The notes: generated by a model not told the origin, from the sequence alone. DNA of 64,000 nucleotides from Bacteroidales bacterium (GCA_016935435.1 JAFGQZ010000077.1:1-64000); one strand, 5' to 3'. Numbered from the stretch's first letter, positions 49,101 through 58,088 are shown. Numbers and translations: made by a program.

Positions 49101-49733
49101 GTTAAGGGCACGTTCGCGGAATTCCTTAAGCGCCTTATAATCGATTAGTGAAGCCATTTGTTCATTAATAGGGGCCTCAACTTTTTGAATCTCGTGCGAG
49201 GTCCTGAAGCCATCGAAGAAATGCAGGAAAGGTACCCTTGATTTGATGGCTGCAAGGTGTGCAACAGCCGCGATATCCATAATTTCCTGGACACTTCCGG
49301 TGGCCAACATGGCAAAGCCGGTATGGCGCGTGCTCATAACATCGCTGTGATCGCCGAATATCGATAGCGCCTGTGCCGCAAGGGCACGTGCCGATACATG
49401 GAAAACCCCGGGCAACAGTTCACCCGATATCTTGTACATATTTGGGATCATAAGCAACAAGCCCTGCGAGGCAGTAAAGGTTGAAGTAAGCGCACCGGCC
49501 TGGAGCGATCCATGAACAGCCCCTGCAGCACCGCCTTCCGATTGCATTTCGGATACCTTTACAACTTCACCAAAAATGTTTTTTCTCCCTGCGGCCGACC
49601 ACTCGTCGATATATTCGGCCATTGTCGATGACGGTGTAATTGGGTATATTGCAGCAACTTCGCTAAACATATACGCAATATGCGAGGCCGCATAATTACC
49701 GTCACAAGTCACAAATTTTTTGTCTTTAGCCAT
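46194..49733 (-). CDS. nifJ: Pyruvate:ferredoxin (flavodoxin) oxidoreductase
   Basis: Single-chain PFOR that oxidises pyruvate to acetyl-CoA and CO2 and reduces ferredoxin; 1179 residues. The N-terminal pyrimidine-binding domain has AAIYPITPSSTMAEYIDEWSA. The gamma-like domain, two 4Fe-4S motifs (CIQCNQCAYVCPHAC and CTGCGVCVEVCPSKE, about 695-770) and the C-terminal thiamine diphosphate domain (CAGCGETAYIKLITQLYG, NATGCSSIYGGSAPSTPY, GGDGWAYDIGYGGLDHVLA) follow in the usual order. It indicates anaerobic or microaerobic pyruvate metabolism. It is monocistronic with its own promoter box and terminator. Confidence 0.98.
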   Translation of the reverse strand: MAKDKKFVTCDGNYAASHIAYMFSEVAAIYPITPSSTMAEYIDEWSAAGRKNIFGEVVKVSEMQSEGGAAGAVHGSLQAGALTSTFTASQGLLLMIPNMYKISGELLPGVFHVSARALAAQALSIFGDHSDVMSTRHTGFAMLATGSVQEIMDIAAVAHLAAIKSRVPFLHFFDGFRTSHEIQKVEAPINEQMASLIDYKALKEFRERALNPEHPVTRGTAQNPDIYFQSREAANKFYTAIPDLVEEYMKEITKLTGREYHPFTYYGAADAENIIIAIGSVTSTIKETVDYLASQGQKVGLISVHLYRPFSADYLLKVIPKSVKRICVLDRTKEPGANGEPLYLDVCEVFYGKKDAPQIIAGRYGLSSKDTTPSQIVSVYENLAQKEPKNHFTIGIVDDVTLLSLPLKEEISISPKGTWEGKFYGIGADGTVGANKNSIKIIGDTTDKYAQAYFAYDSKKSGGVTTSHLRFGDKPILSSYLVNTPDFVACHVPSYLEKYDMLRGIKKGGTFLLNSIWDAEETKKQLPDTVKKILAEKQINFYIINATKIAASIGLGNRTNTIMQAAFFKIANVIPYEVALEEMKKAIKKSFSLKGEEIVRMNNQAVEKGGEVEKVEVPAEWANLTVDKKSGSRKNVPEFIRDVVDPINNLMGDDLPVSAFLGREDGTFPSGTTAFEKRGIAVNVPEWLADNCIQCNQCAYVCPHACIRPFLLDEKEAANAPAGIVMLDAKGKDIEGLKYRLQLSPLDCTGCGVCVEVCPSKEKSLVMKPLGSQKAEETNWEYISKNVTYKTDRIDAKASLKNTQFAQPLFEFSGACAGCGETAYIKLITQLYGDRMMVANATGCSSIYGGSAPSTPYCTNAKGHGPAWANSLFEDNAEYGMGMAIGVRKLRDRIELRMKQAIESKVVADATAAAFNEWIASRENAEASKVASAKVVEALKGEKSELAKEIGSLEQYLVKKSQWVFGGDGWAYDIGYGGLDHVLASGEDINVLVMDTEVYSNTGGQASKSTPVGAVAKFAASGKRIRKKDLGAMAMTYGYVYVSQVAIGANMNQYLKALKEAEEYPGPSLIIAYAPCINHGLRSGMGKSVEEEKKAVEAGYWQLYRFNPLLEAEGKNPFQLDSKEPDWSKFQDFLKGEVRYTSLMKSFPAEAAELFAVAESNAKWRYAGYKRQSELDFSK

Positions 49734-49788
49734 ACTAATTCGCTTATATTTAAGGTATTATATAATGTCTTTTAAAAAAAAGAAAGCA

Positions 49789-49796
49789 CAAAATTA
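49789..49796 (-). promoter_or_regulatory. -7 box of nifJ
   Basis: Reads TAATTTTG on -, matching TAnnTTTG, 55 bases before the nifJ ATG. Confidence 0.45.
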
Positions 49797-49879
49797 ATAT
49801 AAAATATCTATTTTATGTAAAGTTTTAAGGATTATGGTCTTATTCAGTTTTATTACAAATAAGAACCCGTGAGAGTAAA

Positions 49880-49906
49880 AATAAAAAGGCGGGACACAAT
49901 CCCGCC
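49880..49906 (-). terminator. Terminator of rho
   Basis: On -, GGCGGGA (49906-49900) pairs with TCCCGCC (49894-49888) around a 5-base loop and is followed by TTTTTAT. It lies 9 bases after the rho stop codon. Confidence 0.88.
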
Positions 49907-49915
49907 AAGAAAATT

Positions 49916-51724
49916 TTAATCGCCGTTCATTGTTAGCAAAAACTCTTCGTTTGTTTTTGTTTTTAACATCCGGTCGCGAAGGAATTCCATAGCCTCAACC
50001 GAGTTCATGTCAGTAAGGTATTTACGGAGCACCCATATACGGCTAAGGGTATCTTTATCGAGCAACAGATCTTCGCGGCGTGTACTTGAAGCAGTAATAT
50101 CGACAGCCGGATAAACCCTGCGGTTCGATAGTTTCCGGTCGAGTTGTAGTTCCATATTGCCAGTACCTTTAAACTCTTCGAAAATTACTTCGTCCATTTT
50201 AGAGCCGGTTTCGGTAAGGGCTGTGGCAATTATGGTAAGCGACCCCCCGTTTTCGATATTACGGGCGGCACCAAAAAACCTCTTTGGTTTATGAAGGGCA
50301 TTTGCATCGACCCCGCCAGAAAGAACTTTGCCCGATGCAGGGGCAACAGTGTTGTATGCCCTTGCCAAACGAGTTATAGAATCGAGCAGGATAACCACAT
50401 CGTGGCCACATTCAACCATGCGTTTGGCTTTTTCAAGCACAATATTAGAAACTCTTACATGGCGCTCAGCCGGTTCATCGAATGTAGAAGAAATTACTTC
50501 TCCGTTAACATTTCGGGCCATATCGGTAACTTCTTCGGGGCGTTCGTCGATGAGCAGTATCATAAGGTAAACCTCGGGGTGATTGGCAGCAATGGCATTT
50601 GCAATATCCTGCAAAAGAATGGTTTTACCTGTTTTTGGCTGAGCCACAATCAAGCCGCGTTGCCCTTTTCCGATAGGCGAGAACATATCGACAACCCGCA
50701 CCGAAAGGTTGCTTGTTGAGGTATTGCCCAGCAAATTGAATTTTTCTTCGGGGAACAAAGGAGTAAGATAATCAAACGGCACCCTGTCGCGAATAAACGA
50801 GGGGTCGCGCCCATTAATTTCTTCCACCTTAATCAAGGGAAAATACTTTTCGCCTTCTTTGGGCGGCCTTATTGTGCCTTTAATTGTATCGCCGGTTTTC
50901 AGCCCAAATAACTTAATCTGCGACTGCGACACGTAAATATCGTCGGGCGAATTGAGGAAGTTATAATCGGCCGAACGCAGGAAACCATATCCGTCGGGCA
51001 TAATTTCCAGAACTCCTGAGTTGCTGATAACACCATCGAAATCGTTAATTGAATCGGGTTTCTTCTCGTCAACAAACCTTATTTTAATTTCGTTTTCCCC
51101 ATTAAAAGTTCTTTCAATTTTTTTAACGGTTGCGGGTTCTGGAGCTTCATCGGTATGCTCCCTAATAAATTCGTACTGTTCCTTTACCGGTTCCTTTACT
51201 GGTTCCCTTACAGGCTCCTTAACAGCATCATTTACAGTTTGTTTTGGTGTTTGTTTTGGCTCTTCAATTATTTCGCGCTGTTCACGTGGCACCCATTTTT
51301 TCTGATGGGGCACCATTACCGGTGCATGCCCTATGTCTTCCGCAGGTGCTTTATCTGTTTTTTTGTTTAGGGTGGCAACAACTTCGGCAACTGCATCGCT
51401 GATTTTTTTAGAATCGCCCGGCCGAGTAACTTTCTCAACACGTTTGTGGCGCGTACGTTGCTTTTTCTCACGCTCTGCTGCAACCTCAGGTTTTTTTTCA
51501 GTATTTTCTTTACTGCTTTCCTCAGCTTGCTTAAGGGGAACCGGATCTTTTGGCGGTTTTACAGTATCTTTTTTCTTTTCTGTGGCCGAAATAGCTTGTT
51601 GATCGAGAATTTTGTAAATTAGGTCCTGTTTTTTTAACGATTCAACACGCTTTATTTTTAAATCTTTTGCAACCTGGCGCAGATCTGTCACCAGCATGTT
51701 ATTCAGTTCAAGAATGTCGTACAT
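49916..51724 (-). CDS. rho: Transcription termination factor Rho
   Basis: Hexameric RNA helicase that terminates transcription; 602 residues against about 420 in E. coli. The N-terminal Rho_N helix bundle ([24 protein letters not shown]) is separated from the cold-shock RNA-binding domain ([34 protein letters not shown]) by a low-complexity insertion of about 170 residues, rich in Lys/Glu/Pro and including repeats of the type [11 protein letters not shown]. The ATPase core is intact (Walker [22 protein letters not shown], the [16 protein letters not shown] block). Such insertions are known in Bacteroidota Rho. It is divergent from rpoD. Confidence 0.97.
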   Translation of the reverse strand: MYDILELNNMLVTDLRQVAKDLKIKRVESLKKQDLIYKILDQQAISATEKKKDTVKPPKDPVPLKQAEESSKENTEKKPEVAAEREKKQRTRHKRVEKVTRPGDSKKISDAVAEVVATLNKKTDKAPAEDIGHAPVMVPHQKKWVPREQREIIEEPKQTPKQTVNDAVKEPVREPVKEPVKEQYEFIREHTDEAPEPATVKKIERTFNGENEIKIRFVDEKKPDSINDFDGVISNSGVLEIMPDGYGFLRSADYNFLNSPDDIYVSQSQIKLFGLKTGDTIKGTIRPPKEGEKYFPLIKVEEINGRDPSFIRDRVPFDYLTPLFPEEKFNLLGNTSTSNLSVRVVDMFSPIGKGQRGLIVAQPKTGKTILLQDIANAIAANHPEVYLMILLIDERPEEVTDMARNVNGEVISSTFDEPAERHVRVSNIVLEKAKRMVECGHDVVILLDSITRLARAYNTVAPASGKVLSGGVDANALHKPKRFFGAARNIENGGSLTIIATALTETGSKMDEVIFEEFKGTGNMELQLDRKLSNRRVYPAVDITASSTRREDLLLDKDTLSRIWVLRKYLTDMNSVEAMEFLRDRMLKTKTNEEFLLTMNGD

Positions 51725-52037
51725 AAATATTTAGGAAATATTTGCTTAATATAATAGTATTATCATTTCAAATAATTTGGAAACTTAATTTTCCGGCTGA
51801 GCTTGCTTTAAAGGAATCGGTGAATGATGGAATTTCATTGCAATAATAATGAATAAACTATCAATTACCAAAACAAAATAGATTTTATTTCATTTATTGT
51901 ACATCAAAAAGAAATTTTACTATTTTTAACCTAAATAAAAGCCGGTGCCCAAAGCAATACACTACTTACGTTTTGATGGTTTTTAACAACAACTGCAACC
52001 ATGTAAACCCGACCAAAATCCCAAATCCGCTACCTTT
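51725..52037. other. Intergenic region between rho and rpoD
   Basis: This 313-base AT-rich gap between divergent genes holds no open frame of note. On +, TTG (51897-51899) and TATTTTTA (51921-51928), 21 bases apart, are a plausible but imperfect promoter for rpoD, giving a leader of about 100 bases. An ATG-TAA start-stop pair lies at 52001-52006. No clear rho promoter box was found on -. Confidence 0.4.
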
Positions 52038-52901
52038 ATGAGACAACTCAAGATAATTAAGCAAGTAACCAACCGCGACACTCCATCACTTGACAAGTAT
52101 TTGCACGAAATTGGCAAAGAAGAATTAATATCGGCTGAGGAAGAGGTGGAACTTGCCCGTAAAATCCGTAAAGGTGATCCGGACGCTCTTGACAAGCTTA
52201 TAAAGGCCAATTTAAGATTTGTGGTGTCGGTATCAAAACAATACCAGAACCAGGGCTTAAGCCTGCCCGATTTAATAAACGAAGGCAACCTGGGCCTGAT
52301 TAAAGCCGCACAGCGTTTTGATGAAACACGTGGTTTTAAGTTTATTTCTTATGCAGTTTGGTGGATACGCCAATCGATTTTACAGGCACTCGCAGAACAA
52401 GCCCGTATAGTAAGGCTGCCCCTGAACAAAATAGGCTCGATAAACAAGATTAACCGTACTTTCTCGGAATTAGAACAGCGCTTCGAGCGCGAACCCTCGG
52501 TACAGGAAATTGCACAAGCACTGGAAATGGCCCCCGACGAAGTTAAAGAATCGCTTAAAAGCTCGGGCAGGCATGTATCAATGGATGCACCTATTACTTC
52601 CGACGAAGAAGGTTCGATGTACGATGTGCTGGACAATAAAGACACCCCCAGCCCCGACAAAGGTTTAATAACCGATTCGCTCCGCAAGGAAATTGAGAGG
52701 GCCCTTTCTACCCTAACGCACCGCGAAGCTAACATAATAAGGCTGTATTTTGGCCTGAATGGCAAACATGCCCACACCCTTGAAGAAATTGGGGAAGAGT
52801 TTAACCTTACAAGGGAAAGGGTGCGACAAATAAAAGAAAAAGCCATAAAAAGACTAAAGAATGCCACACGCTGCAAAAATCTGAAGGCTTATCTGGGCTG
52901 A
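52038..52901 (+). CDS. rpoD: Primary RNA polymerase sigma factor (RpoD/SigA)
   Basis: The housekeeping sigma factor, 287 residues, the short form typical of Bacteroidota, which lacks the long N-terminal region 1.1. Region 1.2 ([30 protein letters not shown]), region 2 ([43 protein letters not shown]), the -10 recognition part ([19 protein letters not shown]) and region 4 ([27 protein letters not shown]) are all present. It should recognise the TAnnTTTG boxes seen across the window. It stands alone, divergent from rho. Confidence 0.97.
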   Translation: MRQLKIIKQVTNRDTPSLDKYLHEIGKEELISAEEEVELARKIRKGDPDALDKLIKANLRFVVSVSKQYQNQGLSLPDLINEGNLGLIKAAQRFDETRGFKFISYAVWWIRQSILQALAEQARIVRLPLNKIGSINKINRTFSELEQRFEREPSVQEIAQALEMAPDEVKESLKSSGRHVSMDAPITSDEEGSMYDVLDNKDTPSPDKGLITDSLRKEIERALSTLTHREANIIRLYFGLNGKHAHTLEEIGEEFNLTRERVRQIKEKAIKRLKNATRCKNLKAYLG

Positions 52902-52994
52902 AAACTGAAACTCTTAAAAAATCAACTTTTTTCTGTTTGTTGCTTTTCCGCCATATTCACAGATTATTTCTATTTTTACACAAAAAAACCGGAA

Positions 52995-53645
52995 ATGGCG
53001 CGAAATATAAGCCCCTCTCTATTAGCAGCAAACTTTGGCGAGCTCGAAGCCGATATTAGAATGATAAACAACAGCCGTGCCCAGTGGCTCCACTGCGATG
53101 TTATGGACGGTGTTTTTGTCCCGAATATTTCATTTGGCCAACCGGTTATCAGTATGATTTCGAAAATTTCTGAAAAGCCCCTTGATGTCCACCTGATGAT
53201 AATTGAGCCCGAAAAGCACATCGACAGTTTTATTGAAGCAGGGGCAAAAAGCATTACAGTGCATTACGAAGCCTGCAGGCACCTGCACCGCACAATTTAC
53301 CAGATAAAAGACAAAGGTATATTGGCCGGGGTTACCCTAAACCCACACTCACCGGTACACCTGCTCGAAGAAATAATTACAGATGTGGATTTGGTTTTGA
53401 TAATGAGCGTAAACCCGGGTTTCGGCGGACAAAAGTTTATCGAAAGCAGCCTGAACAAAATTTCTAAGCTTAAAGAATTAATCGAAAGAAAAAACGCAAA
53501 AGCTGAAATTCAGGTCGATGGCGGTGTAACCCTTGAAAATGCCCCATTGTTGTTCCGCGCAGGCGCCAACAACCTGGTTGCTGGCACTACCGTTTTCCGT
53601 TCGCCCGATCCGGTAAAAACAATCGACGAATTACTAAATGCTTAA
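52995..53645 (+). CDS. rpe: Ribulose-phosphate 3-epimerase
   Basis: Interconverts ribulose-5-phosphate and xylulose-5-phosphate in the pentose phosphate pathway; a 216-residue TIM barrel. Signatures are ISPSLLAANFGELEADI, WLHCDVMDGVFVPNISFG (metal-ligand His and catalytic Asp), PLDVHLMIIEPEKHI, LIMSVNPGFGGQKFI, and QVDGGVTLENAPLLFRAGANNLVAGTTVF with the second catalytic Asp. It stands between rpoD and tmRNA, with a TATTTTTA element at 52971-52978 as a possible promoter. Confidence 0.97.
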   Translation: MARNISPSLLAANFGELEADIRMINNSRAQWLHCDVMDGVFVPNISFGQPVISMISKISEKPLDVHLMIIEPEKHIDSFIEAGAKSITVHYEACRHLHRTIYQIKDKGILAGVTLNPHSPVHLLEEIITDVDLVLIMSVNPGFGGQKFIESSLNKISKLKELIERKNAKAEIQVDGGVTLENAPLLFRAGANNLVAGTTVFRSPDPVKTIDELLNA

Positions 53646-53727
53646 ATAATTTAGATTTCCCGTTATTACAGTCTTCAAACATAAAGCTACTTGTAAACTT
53701 TTTTTTCGGAATACCTTAAAATTTCCT

Positions 53728-53735
53728 TAACTTTG
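53728..53735 (+). promoter_or_regulatory. -7 box of the tmRNA gene
   Basis: TAACTTTG matches TAnnTTTG and lies 18 bases before the mature 5' end, leaving room for a short precursor trimmed by RNase P. Confidence 0.6.
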
Positions 53736-53753
53736 TAGCGCAAAACTTACCAA

Positions 53754-54150
53754 GGGGCTGATTTGGTTTCGACAGCAAGTTAAACAGGTAAGCGTAAGCA
53801 TGCCGGGCAGCGCATAGTACCCCGTAAATCTGTTGTGCAAAACACAATTGGCGAAAATAACTACGCTCTTGCAGCTTAGTCGAATTACAGTAGGCTAAAC
53901 GTATCCGGGCATCAGATGCCTGGACGAGACATTCCGCTGACGGGTCGTGCCTGATTCCTTTCAGCATACGGAGTGCTAACAATTTCGGGCTAATTCGGGT
54001 TTTGCTTTGGAGCCCGGGTGAAAATTAAGAAGCTAAGTTTAAGTTCGGCTGTCTGTTGCCAGGCTTAAATCGAAAACTAACAACAGAATAAGCATGTAGA
54101 AAACTTATTGGTTTCTTGTTTGGACCCGGGTTCGACTCCCGGCAGCTCCA
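53754..54150 (+). ncRNA. ssrA: Transfer-messenger RNA
   Basis: tmRNA rescues stalled ribosomes and tags the unfinished protein for proteolysis. The 5' end GGGGCTGATTTGGTTTCGAC and the 3' end CCCGGGTTCGACTCCCGGCAGCTCCA are the conserved tRNA-like ends; acceptor GGGGCTG pairs with CAGCTCC (one G-U). The tag frame at 53850-53879 reads GENNYALAA then TAG, the tag type of Bacteroidota. The CCA tail is not encoded. The length, about 397 bases, is normal for a one-piece tmRNA. Confidence 0.96.
53850..53879 (+). other. tmRNA tag-peptide reading frame
   Basis: GGC GAA AAT AAC TAC GCT CTT GCA GCT TAG encodes GENNYALAA, added after the alanine charged on tmRNA. The ALAA end is the ClpXP-type degron. 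Confidence 0.92.
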
Positions 54151-54157
54151 CTAAATC

Positions 54158-54216
54158 AGAGTGAGTATGAGGCGCGAGAGCGGTTCACAATTGCTCTGGT
54201 TCTCAAAACCCACTCT
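54158..54216 (+). other. Long imperfect stem-loop directly after tmRNA
   Basis: AGAGTG (54158-54163) with CACTCT (54211-54216), GAG with CTC, and AGAGC with GCTCT stack into one interrupted stem-loop starting 8 bases after the tmRNA end. No T run follows, so it may serve 3'-end processing or protection instead of intrinsic termination. Confidence 0.4.
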
Positions 54217-54427
54217 CTAACTCATCCCCAGAGCCATGTTCGGTTTCGAAAACTTTGTGTCATAAAAAAAGTTGTTCTTTCTAAATCCGAACAAAATATT
54301 TTCGCCCCGGAAATTTAAAAATTGTTCATAACCTTTTTCTTCGTAATAAAACCACAGAAATTTGTTTGCGTAAATTTAGCGTACCCATAATGGAAGTACT
54401 ACAATAATGGTTTTATTTTTCAGAACT

Positions 54428-54832
54428 ATGAAAAGATTGGTTTTTTGTATTACTGCCCTTATAATAAGCATTGCTTCCAGTGCCCAAAACCAGGGGGCAC
54501 TTGCAATGAACACACACTATGTGCCATACACAATGTCAGATTCACTGGTAAAAACATTCAGCAATTCCGAAATTCCAGGGGTTACTTTTTTAGTAAGTTC
54601 CGATTTGAAGGAAAACACAATTTACATATCTACCAACTATAGTGGCAAATATAATGTGCGGTTTGTAGATTATTTCGGGCGCAGCAGTGTTGTATTTAAA
54701 AACCAATCATCGAATATTGCCATTGATCTTGCCCATTTCGAAAGGAGCATATTTGTGATGAACATTTCTGATGAAAAAAACAACAAACTTATTTCAAGCC
54801 AGGTATTAAACCTCAAACGCAGAATTTATTGA
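54428..54832 (+). CDS. Small secreted protein with a sorting-domain-like fold
   Basis: A protein of about 134 residues from the ATG at 54428. A clear signal peptide (MKRLVFCITALIISIASSAQ) is followed by a linker and a C-terminal half (IYISTNYSGKYNVRFVDYFGRSSVVFKN, IAIDLAHFERSIFVMNISDEKNNKL) with the strand pattern of T9SS type A sorting domains: xxxDxxGR, then a hydrophobic strand and a basic end. No cargo domain is present. The function is unknown. An in-frame ATG at 54407 would only lengthen the signal peptide. Confidence 0.6.
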   Translation: MKRLVFCITALIISIASSAQNQGALAMNTHYVPYTMSDSLVKTFSNSEIPGVTFLVSSDLKENTIYISTNYSGKYNVRFVDYFGRSSVVFKNQSSNIAIDLAHFERSIFVMNISDEKNNKLISSQVLNLKRRIY

Positions 54833-55054
54833 GAGGAAATTTAGGCTCCCATACCAGTCGAACCATAGCAAAAACAACTTAACGGTTAAGTGTTGAAGCC
54901 TTATTATTAATTATAATGCATGAAAATGCAAGTGTAATTTTCCGGGCATATATTGAGTTTGGCAGATAAAAGCCTTTGCTGAACCTGAAAAATTTATCTT
55001 TTTTATTTAACTTGCGCTTTCATAAAAACACATATCAGACAGCTATTTTCAAAA

Positions 55055-56368
55055 ATGGAACCTTTTAATATTGCAATTATTGGTTGTGGCACAGTTGGCG
55101 GCGGCACAGCAAAAATTATCGGCGAAATAAACGAAAGCCTTGCCAACAGGGCTGGCCGCATAATTAATCTATCGAAAATTATAGAATTAGACGCACCTTC
55201 GGCAATTGCACGTTTCGGGCTGGCTCCCGGATTGTTTTGCGGCGGGGGGAAAAAAATCAGCCCTCAGGAAGCCGAAAAATATATTTCTGAAATATTAAAC
55301 GACAAAAAAATTCATTTAGTAGTTGAAACTATTGGGGGAACGGGCAATTTTGTGCATGATTTGTGCGTAAACATTTGCAAATCGGGCAAGCACCTTGTTT
55401 CTGCCAATAAGGCACTGTTGGCCGAACGCGGTAAAGAAATATTTGAAGCTGCGGAGAAGAATAATGTTTCAGTAGGTTTCGAAGCAGCGGTATGTGGGGC
55501 TATTCCAATTATTAAAACCATTAAAGAAAGCTTTACCGGCGACGAAATAATATCGGTTTCGGGTATTTTAAACGGAACGAGCAATTATATTTTATCGCGC
55601 ATGCTCGATGAGGGCCTGGGTTTTGAGCAAGCCTTAAAACTGGCACAGGAAGCTGGCTACGCCGAAGCCGACCCGACCCTTGACATTGGTGGTGGCGATG
55701 CTGCCCATAAGCTAATTATACTTATGAAGCTTATTTTTGGCATTGATGTAAGCATGGAGCAATTAAAATATCAGGGAATACAAAATATTTCGTCCAACGA
55801 TATGGACTATGCCAAGGAAATCGACTCGGCATTCAAACTTATCTGCTATGCAAAGCGCGATGGTAACACTATATACGGAACAGTTTGCCCGATGATGGTA
55901 AAAAACAACAATTTCCTCTCGGGGGTAAAAGGGGCTACAAATGCTGTACGAACAATTAACAGATATTCAGGCAAACACATTCTGATTGGGGCAGGTGCAG
56001 GTTCGACCGAAACAGCCAGCTCTATAGTTGCCGATATTATGTTTATTGCACGTTACAGCACCAGCATGCAAAAAAACCTTTTGTCGAACAAACTAGAGTT
56101 TAAAGGCCTCAGCAGTTTTACTTTTCCTTTTGTAATTACATTTGAAACCGAAGACCGGCCCGGCATTACCGGACTTGTAACTACCGAAATTGGCAAACAA
56201 AACGTTAACATATATACGGTAACCCATAACAGGCACATACAAGACGGGGCGTTGTTTTCGGTTGAAACACAACCTTGTACGTTAAAACAGATTAATGCTG
56301 CCATAAAAGAAATAAAAGCCAGCGGCATTTTAAAATCCGATCCGAAAGTTTTTCCTATATTATATTAA
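55055..56368 (+). CDS. hom: Homoserine dehydrogenase
   Basis: Reduces aspartate semialdehyde to homoserine on the path to threonine and methionine; 437 residues, single-function. The NAD(P)-binding motif is IAIIGCGTVGGGTA (residues 6-19), the catalytic domain has AAVCGAIPIIKTIKESF, SGILNGTSNYILSRM and QEAGYAEADPTLDIGGGDAAHK, and a C-terminal ACT domain (VITFETEDRPGITGLVTTEIGKQNVNIYTVTHN) allows amino-acid feedback. Many Bacteroidota instead carry a fused aspartokinase-homoserine dehydrogenase; no kinase domain is present here. Confidence 0.95.
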   Translation: MEPFNIAIIGCGTVGGGTAKIIGEINESLANRAGRIINLSKIIELDAPSAIARFGLAPGLFCGGGKKISPQEAEKYISEILNDKKIHLVVETIGGTGNFVHDLCVNICKSGKHLVSANKALLAERGKEIFEAAEKNNVSVGFEAAVCGAIPIIKTIKESFTGDEIISVSGILNGTSNYILSRMLDEGLGFEQALKLAQEAGYAEADPTLDIGGGDAAHKLIILMKLIFGIDVSMEQLKYQGIQNISSNDMDYAKEIDSAFKLICYAKRDGNTIYGTVCPMMVKNNNFLSGVKGATNAVRTINRYSGKHILIGAGAGSTETASSIVADIMFIARYSTSMQKNLLSNKLEFKGLSSFTFPFVITFETEDRPGITGLVTTEIGKQNVNIYTVTHNRHIQDGALFSVETQPCTLKQINAAIKEIKASGILKSDPKVFPILY

Positions 56369-56380
56369 CCCTGTCAGGAA

Positions 56381-56431
56381 ATACAAATTGCATGCCCCTT
56401 ATTACTTTAACTTGCTAATTGTATGTTTTTT
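56381..56431 (+). terminator. Probable terminator of hom
   Basis: ATACAA (56381-56386) pairs with TTGTAT (56419-56424) with an imperfect inner extension, then GTTTTTTAG follows. The long loop and AT-rich stem make it weak. Confidence 0.4.
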
Positions 56432-58088
56432 AGATGTATTTTGCCACTAAAGGCATACGGCGCCCCGGGCCAAAAGCTTTCGACGATACCCTTAGCACCG
56501 GTGGTGATTGGTATCGTTTATATTCATTAATATTTACCAGGCGTATAACTTTTGTAACTATTTCAGGGGGAAAGCCCAAACCTATTATTTCTGATACAGA
56601 TTTTCGCAGCTCAATGTAATTGAAAAGAATTTCATCTAACAAATCGTACCCGGGCAATGAATCGGAGTCTTTCTGATCGGGCCTGAGTTCGGCTGAAGGC
56701 GGTTTTAAAATAGTGTTTTGCGGAATTATTTCATTTTCCGTGTTAATAAATTGTGCCAGCCTGTAAACATCGGTTTTATAAACATCGCCCAAAACCGAAA
56801 TGCCACCGGCCATATCGCCATACAGGGTACCATAGCCTACAGCGGCTTCGCTTTTATTTGAGGTATTCAAAAGTATATTGCCAAATTTATTCGACACTGC
56901 CATTAATAATACCCCGCGTATGCGTGCCTGTATGTTTTCTTCTGTAACATCGGAATTTCTGCCGGAAAAAACACCTGAAAGACTGCTTTCAAACCTATCA
57001 AATATTGTTTGTATTGAAATATTATCGTACCTGACCCCCAGGTTTTCCGCCAGTTTTACTGCATCAACCACCGAATGTTCCGATGAGTATTTTGAAGGCA
57101 ACAACAATACCCGCACATTTTCGGCACCCAGCGCCCTTACTGCAAGTACTAAAGTAACTGCCGAATCAATGCCCCCCGACAATCCGAGAATTGCGCTTTT
57201 AAAGTTCAGTTTTAAGAAATAATCTTTAATGCCCAAAACAATGGCATTATGTATTTTTTCAATTCTGTCGGGCACAGGAAAAAGAGTTTCATTGATTTCC
57301 GATTGCAAAACTTCATTCAAATCAACGGTTTCGAAATCCTCATTAAAGAATGCAAGCCTCTTGGTTATTGCCCCTTTTGAATTTACTATGCGCGAGCCCC
57401 CGTCGAAAATAATTTCGGTTTGTCCGCCCACCTGGTTAAGGTAAATTATGGGCAATTGGTATTTTCGGGCTGTATTGGCAAGTATTTCGCGTTTAATGTT
57501 ATCGTGGTTATATGCAAATGGCGAAGCAGCAATGTTTACAACAACATCGGGGCGTAATCTGGCCAGTTCGTCCATGGGGTTTACCGAATAAAGCTTTTCT
57601 TTTCCGAACCCTTCGTGAAGTGGCTGTTCGAACCATAAATCTTCGCAAATTGCAACTGCAATTCTATAACCCTTATATTCAATTATTCCAAATTCCTTTG
57701 AGGGTTCAAAATGCCTGTATTCGTCAAAAACATCGTAAGTAGGCAATAGTGCTTTATGCACAATTTTCTGGACACCCCCTTCGGCACAAAAAATGGCTGC
57801 GTTGTATAAATTTTTTCCATTTGCATCAGGGTTTACGACCGGTGCGCCAAAAATGGCTGCAATATTTGTGCACGAGCGGGCTATGGCGTTTATGCCCTCA
57901 ATAGCGCTATCGATAAAATACTTGTGCTCGAGTAAATCGAGAGGAGGGTAACCACAAACTGCCAGTTCGCTAAAAACCACCAGCGACGAGCCATTAGCTT
58001 TTGCCCTGTTAATGGCATCAATAATTTTTTGTGTATTACCGGCAAAATCGCCAACAATAAAATTTAACTGGGCAAGTGCTACTTTCAT
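56430..58088 (-). CDS. nadE: Glutamine-dependent NAD+ synthase
   Basis: Makes NAD+ from deamido-NAD+ with ammonia taken from glutamine; 552 residues. The N-terminal nitrilase-type glutaminase domain has FSELAVCGYPPLDLL (catalytic Glu), the Lys in HKALLPTYDVFDEYRHF and the catalytic Cys in AVAICEDLWFE. The C-terminal synthetase has the PP-loop LGLSGGIDSAVTLVLAV and LLNTSNKSEAAVGYGTLYGDMAGG. It lies 14 bases downstream of the beta-barrel gene, last in a five-gene run on -. Confidence 0.97.
   Translation of the reverse strand: MKVALAQLNFIVGDFAGNTQKIIDAINRAKANGSSLVVFSELAVCGYPPLDLLEHKYFIDSAIEGINAIARSCTNIAAIFGAPVVNPDANGKNLYNAAIFCAEGGVQKIVHKALLPTYDVFDEYRHFEPSKEFGIIEYKGYRIAVAICEDLWFEQPLHEGFGKEKLYSVNPMDELARLRPDVVVNIAASPFAYNHDNIKREILANTARKYQLPIIYLNQVGGQTEIIFDGGSRIVNSKGAITKRLAFFNEDFETVDLNEVLQSEINETLFPVPDRIEKIHNAIVLGIKDYFLKLNFKSAILGLSGGIDSAVTLVLAVRALGAENVRVLLLPSKYSSEHSVVDAVKLAENLGVRYDNISIQTIFDRFESSLSGVFSGRNSDVTEENIQARIRGVLLMAVSNKFGNILLNTSNKSEAAVGYGTLYGDMAGGISVLGDVYKTDVYRLAQFINTENEIIPQNTILKPPSAELRPDQKDSDSLPGYDLLDEILFNYIELRKSVSEIIGLGFPPEIVTKVIRLVNINEYKRYQSPPVLRVSSKAFGPGRRMPLVAKYI

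Noticed and set aside
51180-51240. Tandem short repeats considered as a possible CRISPR or mobile element
   Set aside because: They are in-frame codon repeats of the charged insertion in rho, without spacers or palindromes.
54877-54889. Palindrome CTTAACGGTTAAG upstream of hom, considered as an operator
   Set aside because: It is short, AT-rich and single-copy in the window, about 170 bases from the start, so chance is as likely.
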